A DNA stretch of 64,000 nucleotides from Planomicrobium stackebrandtii (lineage in GTDB: Bacteria > Bacillota > Bacilli > Bacillales_A > Planococcaceae): the NCBI RefSeq assembly GCF_030814955.1, contig NZ_JAUSWB010000003.1, positions 124,001 to 188,000 on the forward strand. The letters are read 5' to 3'. The notes below the pieces were generated by a model. It searched no databases and was not told the origin of the DNA. It worked only from the letters and a program-made list of their open reading frames with translations. Made by a program: the position numbers and the translations under genes. Below are positions 43,554 to 51,856 of the stretch, one piece after another; positions within the stretch are counted from its first letter, which is position 1; each line of letters starts with the position of its first letter.

Positions 43554-43811
43554 ATGGCAAAAGTCGTTGATCATCAACAAGCCATTGTCAAGAAATGGGG
43601 AAATAATCTGGGTGTTCGATTCAATGCGTCCATCATTGATAAAACCACAATAGAAGTCGATACAAAAGTAGATATTTCCGTGTTGGATAATGGAACAATT
43701 ATGATTAAGCCTTTGAAAAAACGTAAGTCACTCAATGAAATTATTGAGGGTCTTACAAGCGATAATCAGGGTGAAGAGCTGATTAAAGGTACAGTCGGAG
43801 AAGAGTTATAA
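43554..43811 (+). CDS. mazE: MazE-type antitoxin (AbrB fold)
   Basis: 85 aa from the ATG at 43554, just after AAGGAAGGTGG; a GTG at 43545 in frame is inside that site. The N-terminal AIVKKWGNNLGVRFNASI is the SpoVT/AbrB swapped-hairpin DNA-binding signature, followed by VDISVLDNGTIMIKPL and an acidic C-terminal tail that would neutralise the toxin. It overlaps the toxin start by one nucleotide (TAATG). Neutralises MazF and represses the operon together with it. Confidence 0.88.
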   Translation: MAKVVDHQQAIVKKWGNNLGVRFNASIIDKTTIEVDTKVDISVLDNGTIMIKPLKKRKSLNEIIEGLTSDNQGEELIKGTVGEEL

Positions 43812-44158
43812 TGGGGACTTATATGCCGGCACAAGGAGATTTGATTTACTTGAACATTGACCCAAGCGCAGGCATGGAAATACAAAAACGAAGACCAGTT
43901 ATAGTATTAAGCAATACGGAATACAATAAAAAGTCAAAGTTCATTTTTGTTTGTCCAATCACTTCTAAAACTACGGGCCACCCAATGGAAGTGGCAGTGC
44001 CATCCGGCCTTAAAGTATCCGGTTCTGCACTTCCCCATCAAATGAAGAGCGTGGATGATACAAAATGGAATTTAGCGTACGAAGATACTCCTGTGACAGA
44101 AGATTTTCTCGATGAGTGTGTTTATTATGTTAAACTGCTCATGGAAAAAAACTTTTGA
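43811..44158 (+). CDS. mazF: MazF-type endoribonuclease toxin
   Basis: 115 aa. The PemK/MazF fold is complete: PAQGDLIYLNIDPSAGMEIQ, RRPVIVLSN, FVCPITSKTTGHPMEV, SGSALPHQMKSVD. The catalytic Arg (R in KRRPVIV) and Thr/Ser (PITSK) are present, so it should cleave mRNA at a short sequence. Start overlaps the antitoxin stop, ensuring coupled translation. The sequence is closer to the E. coli MazF/ChpB group than to Bacillus NdoA. Followed by a terminator. Confidence 0.9.
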   Translation: MGTYMPAQGDLIYLNIDPSAGMEIQKRRPVIVLSNTEYNKKSKFIFVCPITSKTTGHPMEVAVPSGLKVSGSALPHQMKSVDDTKWNLAYEDTPVTEDFLDECVYYVKLLMEKNF

Positions 44159-44177
44159 ATTTGATTTACTCCAGTGT

Positions 44178-44223
44178 GACCACCTACTTTCACGCAGGGA
44201 AGTGGGCGGTTGCTTCTTTTTAT
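44178..44223 (+). terminator. Terminator of mazEF
   Basis: GACCACCTACTTT / GGAAGTGGGCGGT with T-rich tail CTTCTTTTTATTTT. Confidence 0.6.
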
Positions 44224-44313
44224 TTTCTGCAATTTCAGTTCTGCCAAGCAAGAGAAGCGGCACTGAGTAGGTGGCTTTAAAATCGCTTCTCTGTATAAAA
44301 AATTCTAAGTAAA

Positions 44314-44343
44314 TTTTGCGGCACACAGGGACGAAATAGGAGA
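44314..44343 (+). repeat. Partial repeat, families A and C mixed
   Basis: Preceded by AAATTCTAAGTAAATTTTG (A-like 5' box, from 44300), then CGGCACACAGGGACGAAATAG (C-like 3' part). It suggests that these boxes are modular. Confidence 0.4.
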
Positions 44344-44426
44344 ATACTATATCCTTTTGGAACAGCTCCTATATTATCATCTTAATGCAGAGAGTGTTCC
44401 CATCAGCCATCCCTGAGAAACCAATA

Positions 44427-44467
44427 AAAACGCCCAACAAATCAGGATGGATTTGCTGGGCGTTTGT
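44427..44467 (-). terminator. Terminator of the small hydrophilic gene
   Basis: AAACGCCCAACAAATC / GATTTGCTGGGCGTTT; on the reverse strand the U-run TTTTTATT follows. Confidence 0.75.
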
Positions 44468-44541
44468 GTTTATATTTTTGAGTTTTGCAATGGGAAACCG
44501 CTATTCAAATGACTCTTTTGCAAACCAATCAAAATGGAGAG

Positions 44542-44739
44542 TCAGGGAGTTCGGTTATTGTTTTTGTTTATTAACTTATTGTTTTCATCCTGGGTACGCG
44601 CATTATCTTTTAACGATTGGTTTTTTTGTTCCTGTGGATCGAAATCTTGTTTTTCGGAAGTTTCCTGATTTTTTTCTTCAAGAAATTCGTTCATTTTTTC
44701 AATGTTTTTTTCCTGTTCGGATGATTGGTGATTGCTCAT
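44542..44739 (-). CDS. Small hydrophilic Gln/Asn/Glu/Lys-rich protein
   Basis: 65 aa on the reverse strand, ATG at 44739, 9 nt after AAGGAGC. The composition is extreme: no Cys, Trp, Tyr or Gly, one Phe pair, mostly Asn, Gln, Glu, Lys. It resembles small intrinsically disordered or stress-type proteins of Bacillales. The forward frame 44385-44783 is its shadow. Ribosome site, start and matched terminator make a real gene likely; the function is unknown. Confidence 0.6.
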   Translation of the reverse strand: MSNHQSSEQEKNIEKMNEFLEEKNQETSEKQDFDPQEQKNQSLKDNARTQDENNKLINKNNNRTP

Positions 44740-44847
44740 CGGAATCGCTCCTTCATAACAGTTTTTATTTATATTCCCGATAGCTGGAGAGATAAACGCT
44801 GACTAGCCGACACTTGATGACAAACTGTTCCTCAGAGTGATCGGGGT

Positions 44848-44886
44848 AAGTATTCATAATTGAGCACCACTCAGGGAAAACATTGG
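44848..44886 (+). repeat. Intergenic repeat family C, copy 2
   Basis: AAGTATTCATAATTGAGCAC then CACTCAGGGAAAACATTGGG, matching the 39.36-kb copy. It lies between convergent... divergent-tail region of the small hydrophilic gene and the CPBP gene. Confidence 0.45.
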
Positions 44887-44923
44887 GAGTGGAGCGAGCA
44901 ACCCCATCCTTAGAAATTCAATT

Positions 44924-45739
44924 TCAAAAAACACGTGTTTCTTCTATCTTATCCTCCAACCCCCGCGCCAGCCACGCAATGATAAACAGCAGCAACGTCA
45001 AACTGCCAGCCAGCACAATCAGGTTCGGCACACTTTTCGCATACAGGTCATTGATGCTCGATATCATCAGCCATTGCGGAAAAGATGGATTCACGAAACT
45101 TTGGTAAACGGCGACAAAGTTGTTGGCGCTGTGCAGCAAAATCGGCACCAGCAGATTGCCGGTCTTTAAATACAGGAGTGACGCCATCACGGCGAACAGG
45201 AAAGCGCCAAAAAAGTTGATGTGAAAAATGCCGAAGATCAAACTCGACAAGCCGATTCCTTTCCAGAAGCCGAATCCCGCGACCAGCCAATTGAGGATCA
45301 GCCCGCGGAATACGAACTCTTCTGCGATCGGCGCAATAACTGCTAAAATAAAGCCGGTCGCCACCAAGTACCATAACGTATCGGGAAACGGCTGGGGCAT
45401 GAGCGCCAACTCGACCGCAGTGGGGGCGATGGACATGAGCCCCCGCAACTGCAGCCAGTAGATGCTGACGGAAAATGAGGTCACCAGCACGGTGAGTCCG
45501 AGGACTGGCAGCAGCCAACGCAGGGTGCCGCGAAAGAAGAAGACTTGACTCAGCTTCACGCCGCGCTTCTTGAAATGGTAGCGGACAAACGGCACCGGCA
45601 AGACGACATAGAAAACCAGCAGCATGGCAACACCGATAATGAGCACGTTTTGCGTGACCTGCAGCAGGATGAAAATGGACACGATTGATGCGCCCAGCAT
45701 CCAGCCGAACATGTTCGGTGACTTCCGTTCCTCAGACAT
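44924..45739 (-). CDS. CPBP family intramembrane glutamic endopeptidase
   Basis: 271 aa from the ATG at 45739, which follows AAAGGCGG by 8 nt; a longer form from TTG at 45808 is possible but has no ribosome site. Eight or so membrane helices. The CPBP/Abi active site is intact: E140-E141-FVFR145, FGIFH173 and LLH203SANN. Family members cleave membrane substrates or process peptides (bacteriocin self-immunity, prenyl-protein-type proteolysis). Located alone, so the substrate is unknown. Confidence 0.85.
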   Translation of the reverse strand: MSEERKSPNMFGWMLGASIVSIFILLQVTQNVLIIGVAMLLVFYVVLPVPFVRYHFKKRGVKLSQVFFFRGTLRWLLPVLGLTVLVTSFSVSIYWLQLRGLMSIAPTAVELALMPQPFPDTLWYLVATGFILAVIAPIAEEFVFRGLILNWLVAGFGFWKGIGLSSLIFGIFHINFFGAFLFAVMASLLYLKTGNLLVPILLHSANNFVAVYQSFVNPSFPQWLMISSINDLYAKSVPNLIVLAGSLTLLLFIIAWLARGLEDKIEETRVF

Positions 45740-45900
45740 CCCCAGCGCCGCCTTTCGTTTTAGGCTGATTGCATTTCCGAGAGTGGAACAAATCATCTTC
45801 TGCAACAAAATCCGCTTTTAGTACTGGATGTGAATTTTTTAGTAATATTTTGATTTTATAATAGCATGACTTAAGGTTTTAAAAAATATTTACAGCTCAT

Positions 45901-46085
45901 TTGATAAGGGAAGAAATACAGTTCTTAACTGAAAAGTTCTTAGATATATTTGATGAACGAAGGAAACCAGCATTTACCCATTGCTTTTGTTTCCGTACGC
46001 TGAAATGTTTAAGCCTATCTTATTTTCAAACAAGATTTTGCAGGAAACTGTTTTGCCGCGGGACCAATTCGGGAAGACATATTGA
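45901..46085 (+). pseudogene. Possible frameshifted remnant
   Basis: A frame beginning at 45901 (LIREEIQFLTEKFLDIFDERR) continues more plausibly in the other frame from about 45966, reading TSIYPLLLFPYAEMFKPILF and ending GKTY then stop at 46083. Both parts look like normal protein sequence, and one frameshift would join them. The parent family is not recognised. Confidence 0.35.
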
Positions 46086-46140
46086 AAGAGAGTGATGGAG
46101 TGATGTTAAAAGTATTAACTACCGAGAGGATGCGTTCATT

Positions 46141-46950
46141 ATGGATAGAAGCACATTGAAAAAAACAAAAGTTTTCACCTTGTTAAATCTGGTTTTCTAT
46201 TTTTTAACGCTCGGCGTAAATTACCTCGGATCTTCCGGATTTTTTAATGGGATGGGTCAGAAAGACATCTCAGACAAATACATGACGCTCATATCGCCGG
46301 CACCTTTTACGTTTTCGATTTGGGGAGTCATTTATAGTTTGCTGCTGATTACGTTGATCTATTTGTTTATAAAAAGACAAGACAAAAATATCAGCAAGCT
46401 GGTGCTTTTAGTTTCACCTTTGTTTATCGCAAGCTCTCTGCTCAATATGGGATGGATTGTTGCTTTTTCTTATGAACAATTAGGGGTATCCACACTGCTG
46501 ATTTTGGGGATGCTGTTCTCGTTGCTCATCATCGTGGAAAGAATCTATAAAAATCGCTTTGAGTTTCCTTCTACACTTGCAGGCCTCAGTTTTACTTTCT
46601 ACAGTTCATGGGTGTTCATTGCGACAATCGTCAACATCTCCTTGTTTTTAGTGCAATTGGAATGGAACGGATTCGGGCTTTCCGATTCAATCTGGACACT
46701 GGTCGTATTGGGGCTCGCCATAGCTTTCGTGCTCTTTTACTTGTCCCGTTTCAAAAATGCTGCCTTTCCGATTCCCATCGCTTGGGCTTTCTATGGAATC
46801 TATAGTGCCTATGCCAGCGGACAGCTCAATCCTGCCATGTCTACTGCCATTCAAGGCGTTTTGTTGGCTGGCATCGGCATCTATCTGATTGCTGTTGTGT
46901 GGAGATTCATAAAAAATGGCAATGCTCTTTTCCCAAGACAGACGGCTTAA
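46141..46950 (+). CDS. TspO/MBR-related tryptophan-rich sensory protein (long form)
   Basis: 269 aa, about seven to eight membrane helices, longer than the 160-aa classical TspO. PAPFTFSIWGVIYSLL (near 53-68) is the conserved TspO-type FxIWG motif, and WVFIATIVNISLF and IPIAWAFYGIYSAY are family-like. GAGAGGA lies 9 nt before the ATG. Such proteins bind tetrapyrroles or steroids; the long form is poorly studied. A 93-nt copy of its 3' end lies at 39414-39506. Confidence 0.72.
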   Translation: MDRSTLKKTKVFTLLNLVFYFLTLGVNYLGSSGFFNGMGQKDISDKYMTLISPAPFTFSIWGVIYSLLLITLIYLFIKRQDKNISKLVLLVSPLFIASSLLNMGWIVAFSYEQLGVSTLLILGMLFSLLIIVERIYKNRFEFPSTLAGLSFTFYSSWVFIATIVNISLFLVQLEWNGFGLSDSIWTLVVLGLAIAFVLFYLSRFKNAAFPIPIAWAFYGIYSAYASGQLNPAMSTAIQGVLLAGIGIYLIAVVWRFIKNGNALFPRQTA

Positions 46951-46993
46951 GAACGCTCATCAAATAAAAGCAGCCGGTTCTTTCAGTGGATGC

Positions 46994-47040
46994 AAAAAGC
47001 GCCGCTCTCTTTTAAAAAAAGAGAAGCTGGCGCTTTTTTT
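46994..47040. terminator. Bidirectional terminator
   Basis: AAAAAGCGCC-G-CTCTCTTTT / AAAAGAGAAG-CTGGCGCTTTTTTT between the convergent TspO-like and YitT-like genes. Confidence 0.8.
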
Positions 47041-47052
47041 GTTTCTGGCCCA

Positions 47053-47928
47053 TCAGTGAATATCCCGCTTTTTGAAACTGCCGCCTCTGACTTCGGCGAC
47101 ATCGTATACGGCGACAAATGCGTTCTTGTCAATTTCGAAGATGATTTCTTTCATTTTGCTGTCTTCGAGCCGGTTGATGATGCATGTGATTTCTTTGTAT
47201 TGCTCGTTCGTGTAGGCACCATTGACAATATTGTAGGTGGCGTTGCGTCCCAGGCGGTCGTAGATGGTCTGCACGAGCAGCTCGGGTTCCCGCGAAATGA
47301 TTTTATACGTTTTCGAGCCGCTGAATCCTTCTTCAACCAGATGGATCACTTTGGATGCGATGAAATAAGCGATTCCGGATAGGAACGCGCCTTGCAAACC
47401 GAAGACAAAGGAAACGACGATAAAGACAAACACATTCAGGAATAGGATCATGTCACTCGTCCCGAATGGCAATTTGCGTGACAGCAGAACGGCCAGCATG
47501 TCGATGCCGTCAAGAGCACCACCATTCCGCAAAGCAAGACCCATGCCGAAACCGATGATGATCCCGCCAATGACGGTGACTAATAACGTGTCGCCATCAA
47601 TGATGGGCGGAATGTGGTGCATGAGAGTTGTGGCATAGGCAAGGGAAGCAATGCCGATGGTAGAGTAGATGGCGAAGCTTTTGCCAATTTGTTTATAGCC
47701 CAAATAAACAAAAGGGATGTTCAAAACGGCGATCAGCAAGCCAAGCGGCAAGCCGAACAATTGGGAGCCGACGATGCTGATACCCGTGATGCCGCCGTCC
47801 GATACATTGTTCGGAATCAGGACGGCTTCAAGGCCGTATGCGGTGATAAACGCACCGACGATAATGGGCAGCGCCCGTAAAATCAATTTCACTTTATTGG
47901 CTTTTCGTTTTGTAGCTGGGGCACTCAT
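47053..47928 (-). CDS. YitT family membrane protein (DUF161/DUF2179)
   Basis: 291 aa. Five to six N-terminal helices (IIVGAFITAYGLEAVLIPNN, the SDGGITGISIVGSQL motif, LLIAVLNIPFVYLGYK, TVIGGIIIGFGMGLALRNGG), then a cytoplasmic C-terminal DUF2179 domain (SKTYKIISREPELL through RDIH). This arrangement is that of the YitT/YpjC/YvjA proteins of Bacillus, of unknown transport function. AGAGGAA is upstream of the ATG. Monocistronic, convergent with the TspO-like gene. Confidence 0.87.
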   Translation of the reverse strand: MSAPATKRKANKVKLILRALPIIVGAFITAYGLEAVLIPNNVSDGGITGISIVGSQLFGLPLGLLIAVLNIPFVYLGYKQIGKSFAIYSTIGIASLAYATTLMHHIPPIIDGDTLLVTVIGGIIIGFGMGLALRNGGALDGIDMLAVLLSRKLPFGTSDMILFLNVFVFIVVSFVFGLQGAFLSGIAYFIASKVIHLVEEGFSGSKTYKIISREPELLVQTIYDRLGRNATYNIVNGAYTNEQYKEITCIINRLEDSKMKEIIFEIDKNAFVAVYDVAEVRGGSFKKRDIH

Positions 47929-48449
47929 TGTATTCCTCTTTTCTGTAGTAGCGTGATGGCATTTTTCGCTCTATATATGTTGAACGAAGGAAATCAACTT
48001 TTCCTCATCGCTTCGATCGCTTTGGGCAGAACTTTCGCAAGAACACAGGTAAAGGGCGCCTGTCTTCTTGCTTCGCCTCGCCCCTCGAGGATAAGAGATA
48101 GAGTGAAATCAAAGCAAGTCTAGTTTTCCTGATGTATTCATGAAAGATATTCCACAAATCAGCAGGTGAAGATCATTGGTTCAACATATATAACTATTAA
48201 ATATAATCCTTTTATTGCTATTTTAGTAGAGTAAATTTGGAGGAATCCACCAGACGGGAATAAATTTTTAAAGAGAAGCGGAATTTTGTTGATGGTATTT
48301 TGAGGTTAGTATCTTGTCTTTGCAGACAAAAAGAAGACTGCCTCCATCGGAGTTGAAGATAGCATTACCTATTTAAGGGTATAGAGAAGTATTCATCGTT
48401 CAAATAAACTTTAAGAATGTTTCATCTAATTATGCGAGGAGGCCCAACC
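47929..48449. other. Spacer between divergent YitT and NadX-like genes
   Basis: About 520 nt. I see no gene, hairpin with U-run or repeat apart from a weak AGAAGTATTCATCGTTCAAAT (48388) that recalls family C. It must hold both promoters. Confidence 0.35.
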
Positions 48450-49229
48450 ATGAACATCGGAATCATCGGAACAGGAAATATTGCTACTTATTTATTGGAA
48501 CAAGTGAACTCCAACAAGATGACTAATGGGCGAATCATCGCAATTTTTGGCCGCAACCAGCAAGCGGGCCATCGGTTGAGTGAACAGTTTGAAACTGATT
48601 TTTACACAGATCTTCAAACGTTTTTGAAGTTGCCGCTCGATATCGTCGTGGAGGCAGCTACTGTGGAAGCGGCTGCCCTACATCTGAAAGAAGTCGTCAT
48701 CCACAAGAAAGACCTTGTCGTCAGCAGTATCGGCGTCTTTAGAGATACCGATTTCCTGGAGGAAGTAAAAACCTTGGCAGAATCGGCAGGCACGCATATC
48801 TTCCTGCCGTCGGGTGCGATTGGTGGACTCGACGTCTTGCAATCAGCGAAAGCAGCCGGTGGCTTAGAGCGGGTCCAGATTACGACAAGAAAATCACCGG
48901 CATCGCTTGGGATGGAAGCGGACGAAGAGAAAGTGATATTCGAAGGTACTGCATATGAAGCTGTCGAACAATTTCCGAAAAACGTCAATGTGGCGATGAC
49001 CCTCGCACTTGCAGGAGTCGGCGTCGAGAAAACGAAGGTGCGCATCATTGTCGATCCGGATATTGAACGGAATACGCATTCGATTGAAGCTGAAGGGGAT
49101 TTCGGGAAGCTGCATCTGCAAGTCGAAAACAATCCGATGCCGAGCAATCCGAAGACGAGCCTTCTTGCCGCATTGAGTATTTTAGCTGTGCTGCAGAATA
49201 AAGATGGGGCATTAAGGATCGGCAATTGA
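48450..49229 (+). CDS. L-aspartate dehydrogenase-like protein (NadX family)
   Basis: 259 aa from the ATG at 48450, 6-7 nt after GAGGAGG. N-terminal Rossmann motif GIIGTGNIA, the VVEAATVEAA box, SSIGVF, LPSGAIGGLD and the catalytic-type N-THSIEAEGDFGK with His are the NadX/DUF108 pattern. The reaction would be NAD(P)-dependent oxidation of L-aspartate to iminoaspartate or the reverse amination. No nadA/nadC genes are adjacent; instead an esterase follows after 37 nt, so the physiological role may be other than NAD synthesis. Confidence 0.83.
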   Translation: MNIGIIGTGNIATYLLEQVNSNKMTNGRIIAIFGRNQQAGHRLSEQFETDFYTDLQTFLKLPLDIVVEAATVEAAALHLKEVVIHKKDLVVSSIGVFRDTDFLEEVKTLAESAGTHIFLPSGAIGGLDVLQSAKAAGGLERVQITTRKSPASLGMEADEEKVIFEGTAYEAVEQFPKNVNVAMTLALAGVGVEKTKVRIIVDPDIERNTHSIEAEGDFGKLHLQVENNPMPSNPKTSLLAALSILAVLQNKDGALRIGN

Positions 49230-49266
49230 GTTTTCATGTTGGAAGAGTTTAAAGGGGGATTCGGCA

Positions 49267-50244
49267 TTGGACGTAACGCGCAAAATGGTCAATAAGCAAT
49301 TGAGGTTCAGAGGAATGCTGTTAAATAGACTGGTGACAAAATCGACCGAAGAAACGTTTATCGAGTCAATGCACAACTCGAAAAAACTGATGGAGAAGCG
49401 GTTTAAAGGAAAAGACGTGGAAGGCTTGGCCTGCAGCGAAGAATGGGTGAGCCGCGGGGATGGTTCTTCGATTCGCGTGCGTATTTACAAACCGCTCGAC
49501 CCCGTGAAAGGCGTACCGGGCGTGTTGTGGAGTCACGGCGGCGGCTATGCGCAGGGGATTCCAGAGATGAGCGGGGATATGTACAAACGGCTGATCGACA
49601 CGAGCGATTGTGTCATTATTGCACCGGATTATCGCCTGTCGATCGACGCACCTTATCCGGCGGCGCTGGATGATTGTTATCGAGTCTTGATATGGATGAA
49701 GATTCATGCGAAAGAGCTGGGAATTCGCGACGATCAGCTTGTGGTTGGCGGTGAGAGTGCGGGTGGAGGATTGACGGCTGCACTGGCGTTGCTTGCAAGA
49801 GATAGAGGAGACATCAATCTGGCTTTTCAAATGCCGCTTTATCCGATGCTCGATGACCGGATGCTGTCGGAATCTGTGAGAGACAACAACGCCTATGTCT
49901 GGAATTCAGCTACGAATCGCTGGGCCTGGAAACTGTATCTCGGTAATTTGTTTGGAAAGCGGGTGCCGATCTATGCAGCAGCTGGCCGGGCAGCGGATTA
50001 TAGCAACTTGCCGCCAGCCGTCACGTTCGTCGGAGATATCGAACCGTTCCGCGATGAAACGATCCAGTACGTGGAACGTTTGAGAGCCGCAGGCATTCCG
50101 GTCGATTTTAAGATCTATAAAGGCGCTTACCACGGGTTTGACATCATCCACCCAGAAGCGGATATCAGCAAAGCGGCAAGGGATTTTCTGATGGAATCCT
50201 TTAACTATGCAACCAAACATTATTTTGCACACCAACTTAGCTAA
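49267..50244 (+). CDS. HSL-family alpha/beta hydrolase (esterase)
   Basis: 325 aa with TTG start about 8 nt after AAAGGGGGA. The HSL hallmarks are SHGGG (H90-G93) for the oxyanion and GESAGG with S164 as nucleophile. The base is H289 (GAYHGFD). The acid position, usually DPLRDE, reads E259-PFRDE, so Glu takes the place of Asp. Likely a short-chain ester or lactone hydrolase. It is 37 nt after the NadX-like gene without terminator, and the two are probably co-transcribed. Confidence 0.85.
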   Translation: MDVTRKMVNKQLRFRGMLLNRLVTKSTEETFIESMHNSKKLMEKRFKGKDVEGLACSEEWVSRGDGSSIRVRIYKPLDPVKGVPGVLWSHGGGYAQGIPEMSGDMYKRLIDTSDCVIIAPDYRLSIDAPYPAALDDCYRVLIWMKIHAKELGIRDDQLVVGGESAGGGLTAALALLARDRGDINLAFQMPLYPMLDDRMLSESVRDNNAYVWNSATNRWAWKLYLGNLFGKRVPIYAAAGRAADYSNLPPAVTFVGDIEPFRDETIQYVERLRAAGIPVDFKIYKGAYHGFDIIHPEADISKAARDFLMESFNYATKHYFAHQLS

Positions 50245-50509
50245 TTGACGCAACAGCTTTACTTGAGCACAAATCACGCCTTAAGCGAATGCTGGATTTT
50301 CCTTTTCATAAAAAGCGTGAAATAGCAGCTGTAAATCAATGGAACGTGTAAATATCCTCTGAATTTCCAGACTTAATTAAAAGCTTTTTACGTATTTTAG
50401 AGACCGCAGTGATATGTTTGTTAGTGGACAAGAAAAAAAAGAAAAAGCAACAGCATAAAGAAATCTTCACTCCGTGGAGAGGTAAATTAACTTAAGGAGA
50501 GATGAATAC

Positions 50510-51724
50510 ATGACTCAACCGATTAAAAAGAGTGGGACAAAGCAGCAATTACTAGATATGCTGGAAAGCCGGAAAGACGAAATGATTCAGATCCGCCGCC
50601 ACTTGCACCAGCATCCTGAACTTTCTTTTCAAGAAGAAAAAACCGCTGAGTTTATTGCAGAGTTTTATAAAGGAAAAGATGTGGAAGTGCATACACATGC
50701 CGGAAATGGCTACGGTGTCATTGTCACCATCAAAGGAGGAAAACCTGGGAAAACAATCGGGCTGCGTGCGGATTTTGATGCCCTGCCTATTTTTGAGGAA
50801 GCGGATGTGCCGTTCAAATCGCAGAATGAAGGAGTCATGCATGCTTGCGGGCATGATGGCCACACCGCCTATATGCTCGTTTTGGCAGACTGTTTGATTC
50901 AGCTGAAATCCGAACTTTCTGGGACTATTAAAATCATTCATCAGCATGCGGAAGAGACGCCGCCTGGCGGAGCGAAAAGCATTATTGAATCCGGAATTCT
51001 GGATGACTTGGACTATGTGTTCGGAACACATCTGTTTCCGAGCCATCCGGTCGGCACAATCGGTTATCGAAGCGGTTACGCGATGGCCGGCCGAACGTAT
51101 TTCAAACTCAAAATCCAAGGCAAGGGAGGCCATGGATCAACGCCTCATCGAGCCAATGATCCGATAGTTGCCGGTGCCCATTTTGTTACAGCTATTCAGA
51201 CGGTCGTCAGCCGGCGCTTGAATCCATTCGAGATGGGGGTCGTTACCATCGGTTCTTTTGACGCCAAAGGCTCCTTCAATATCATCAAGGACAGCATTGA
51301 GATAGAAGGGGACGTGCGTTATATGAACGACCAAACGCAAGAGCTTATCGCCCGCGAAATCCAGCGCATTGTCAAAGGGGTTGAGCTGGAGTTTGATGTT
51401 GGATGCGACTTGACCTATACAGCGGATTATCCGCCGCTTTGCAACGATGCGGAAGTCACTGAGAACGTTGTGTCCATCCTGAAAAATGCGGATGATTCAA
51501 CGATTGAACACGTAATCGAGTTTCCGGTATTTTCCGGCTCGGAAGATTTTGCATATTATCTGGAAAAAACACCCGGACTCTTTTTCAACATCGGCTGCAA
51601 ACCGGAGGGAAGAGAAGAAATTTATATGAATCACCATCCGAAATTTGATATTAATGAAGATGCGCTTCTTGTATCGGCAAAGGCGGTTGCCCATGTCGTT
51701 TGCAGTTACAGCGATATCGAATAA
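50510..51724 (+). CDS. M20D amidohydrolase (N-acyl amino acid / hippurate hydrolase type)
   Basis: 404 aa zinc enzyme removing an acyl or aryl group from amino acids. QIRRHLHQHPELSFQE opens the domain; metal ligands are in MHACGHDGHT, EETPPGGA and HHPKFD-type segments; the dimerisation domain starts AGRTYFKLKIQGKGGHGS. AAGGAGAGAT precedes the ATG by about 9 nt. It stands alone and is followed by a terminator. The decayed start of a homologue lies at 21420-21540. Confidence 0.9.
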   Translation: MTQPIKKSGTKQQLLDMLESRKDEMIQIRRHLHQHPELSFQEEKTAEFIAEFYKGKDVEVHTHAGNGYGVIVTIKGGKPGKTIGLRADFDALPIFEEADVPFKSQNEGVMHACGHDGHTAYMLVLADCLIQLKSELSGTIKIIHQHAEETPPGGAKSIIESGILDDLDYVFGTHLFPSHPVGTIGYRSGYAMAGRTYFKLKIQGKGGHGSTPHRANDPIVAGAHFVTAIQTVVSRRLNPFEMGVVTIGSFDAKGSFNIIKDSIEIEGDVRYMNDQTQELIAREIQRIVKGVELEFDVGCDLTYTADYPPLCNDAEVTENVVSILKNADDSTIEHVIEFPVFSGSEDFAYYLEKTPGLFFNIGCKPEGREEIYMNHHPKFDINEDALLVSAKAVAHVVCSYSDIE

Positions 51725-51734
51725 TGAAGACACC

Positions 51735-51771
51735 AAAAACAGCCATCCTTTTCAAGGGTGGCTGTTTTTTG
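51735..51771 (+). terminator. Terminator of the amidohydrolase gene
   Basis: AAAAACAGCCATCCTT / AAGGGTGGCTGTTTTTT. Confidence 0.88.
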
Positions 51772-51856
51772 CTTATAGTTTAACATCGATGGAGGACGTC
51801 CCCAGAAAGCAGTCCTGGCAGCAAAGATAAGAGGCTCGTCAACTTAAGCCTTGTAA

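Noticed and set aside
44385..44783. 132-aa forward frame with hydrophobic and aromatic runs
   Set aside because: Shadow of the reverse-strand hydrophilic gene and its terminator; no ribosome site.
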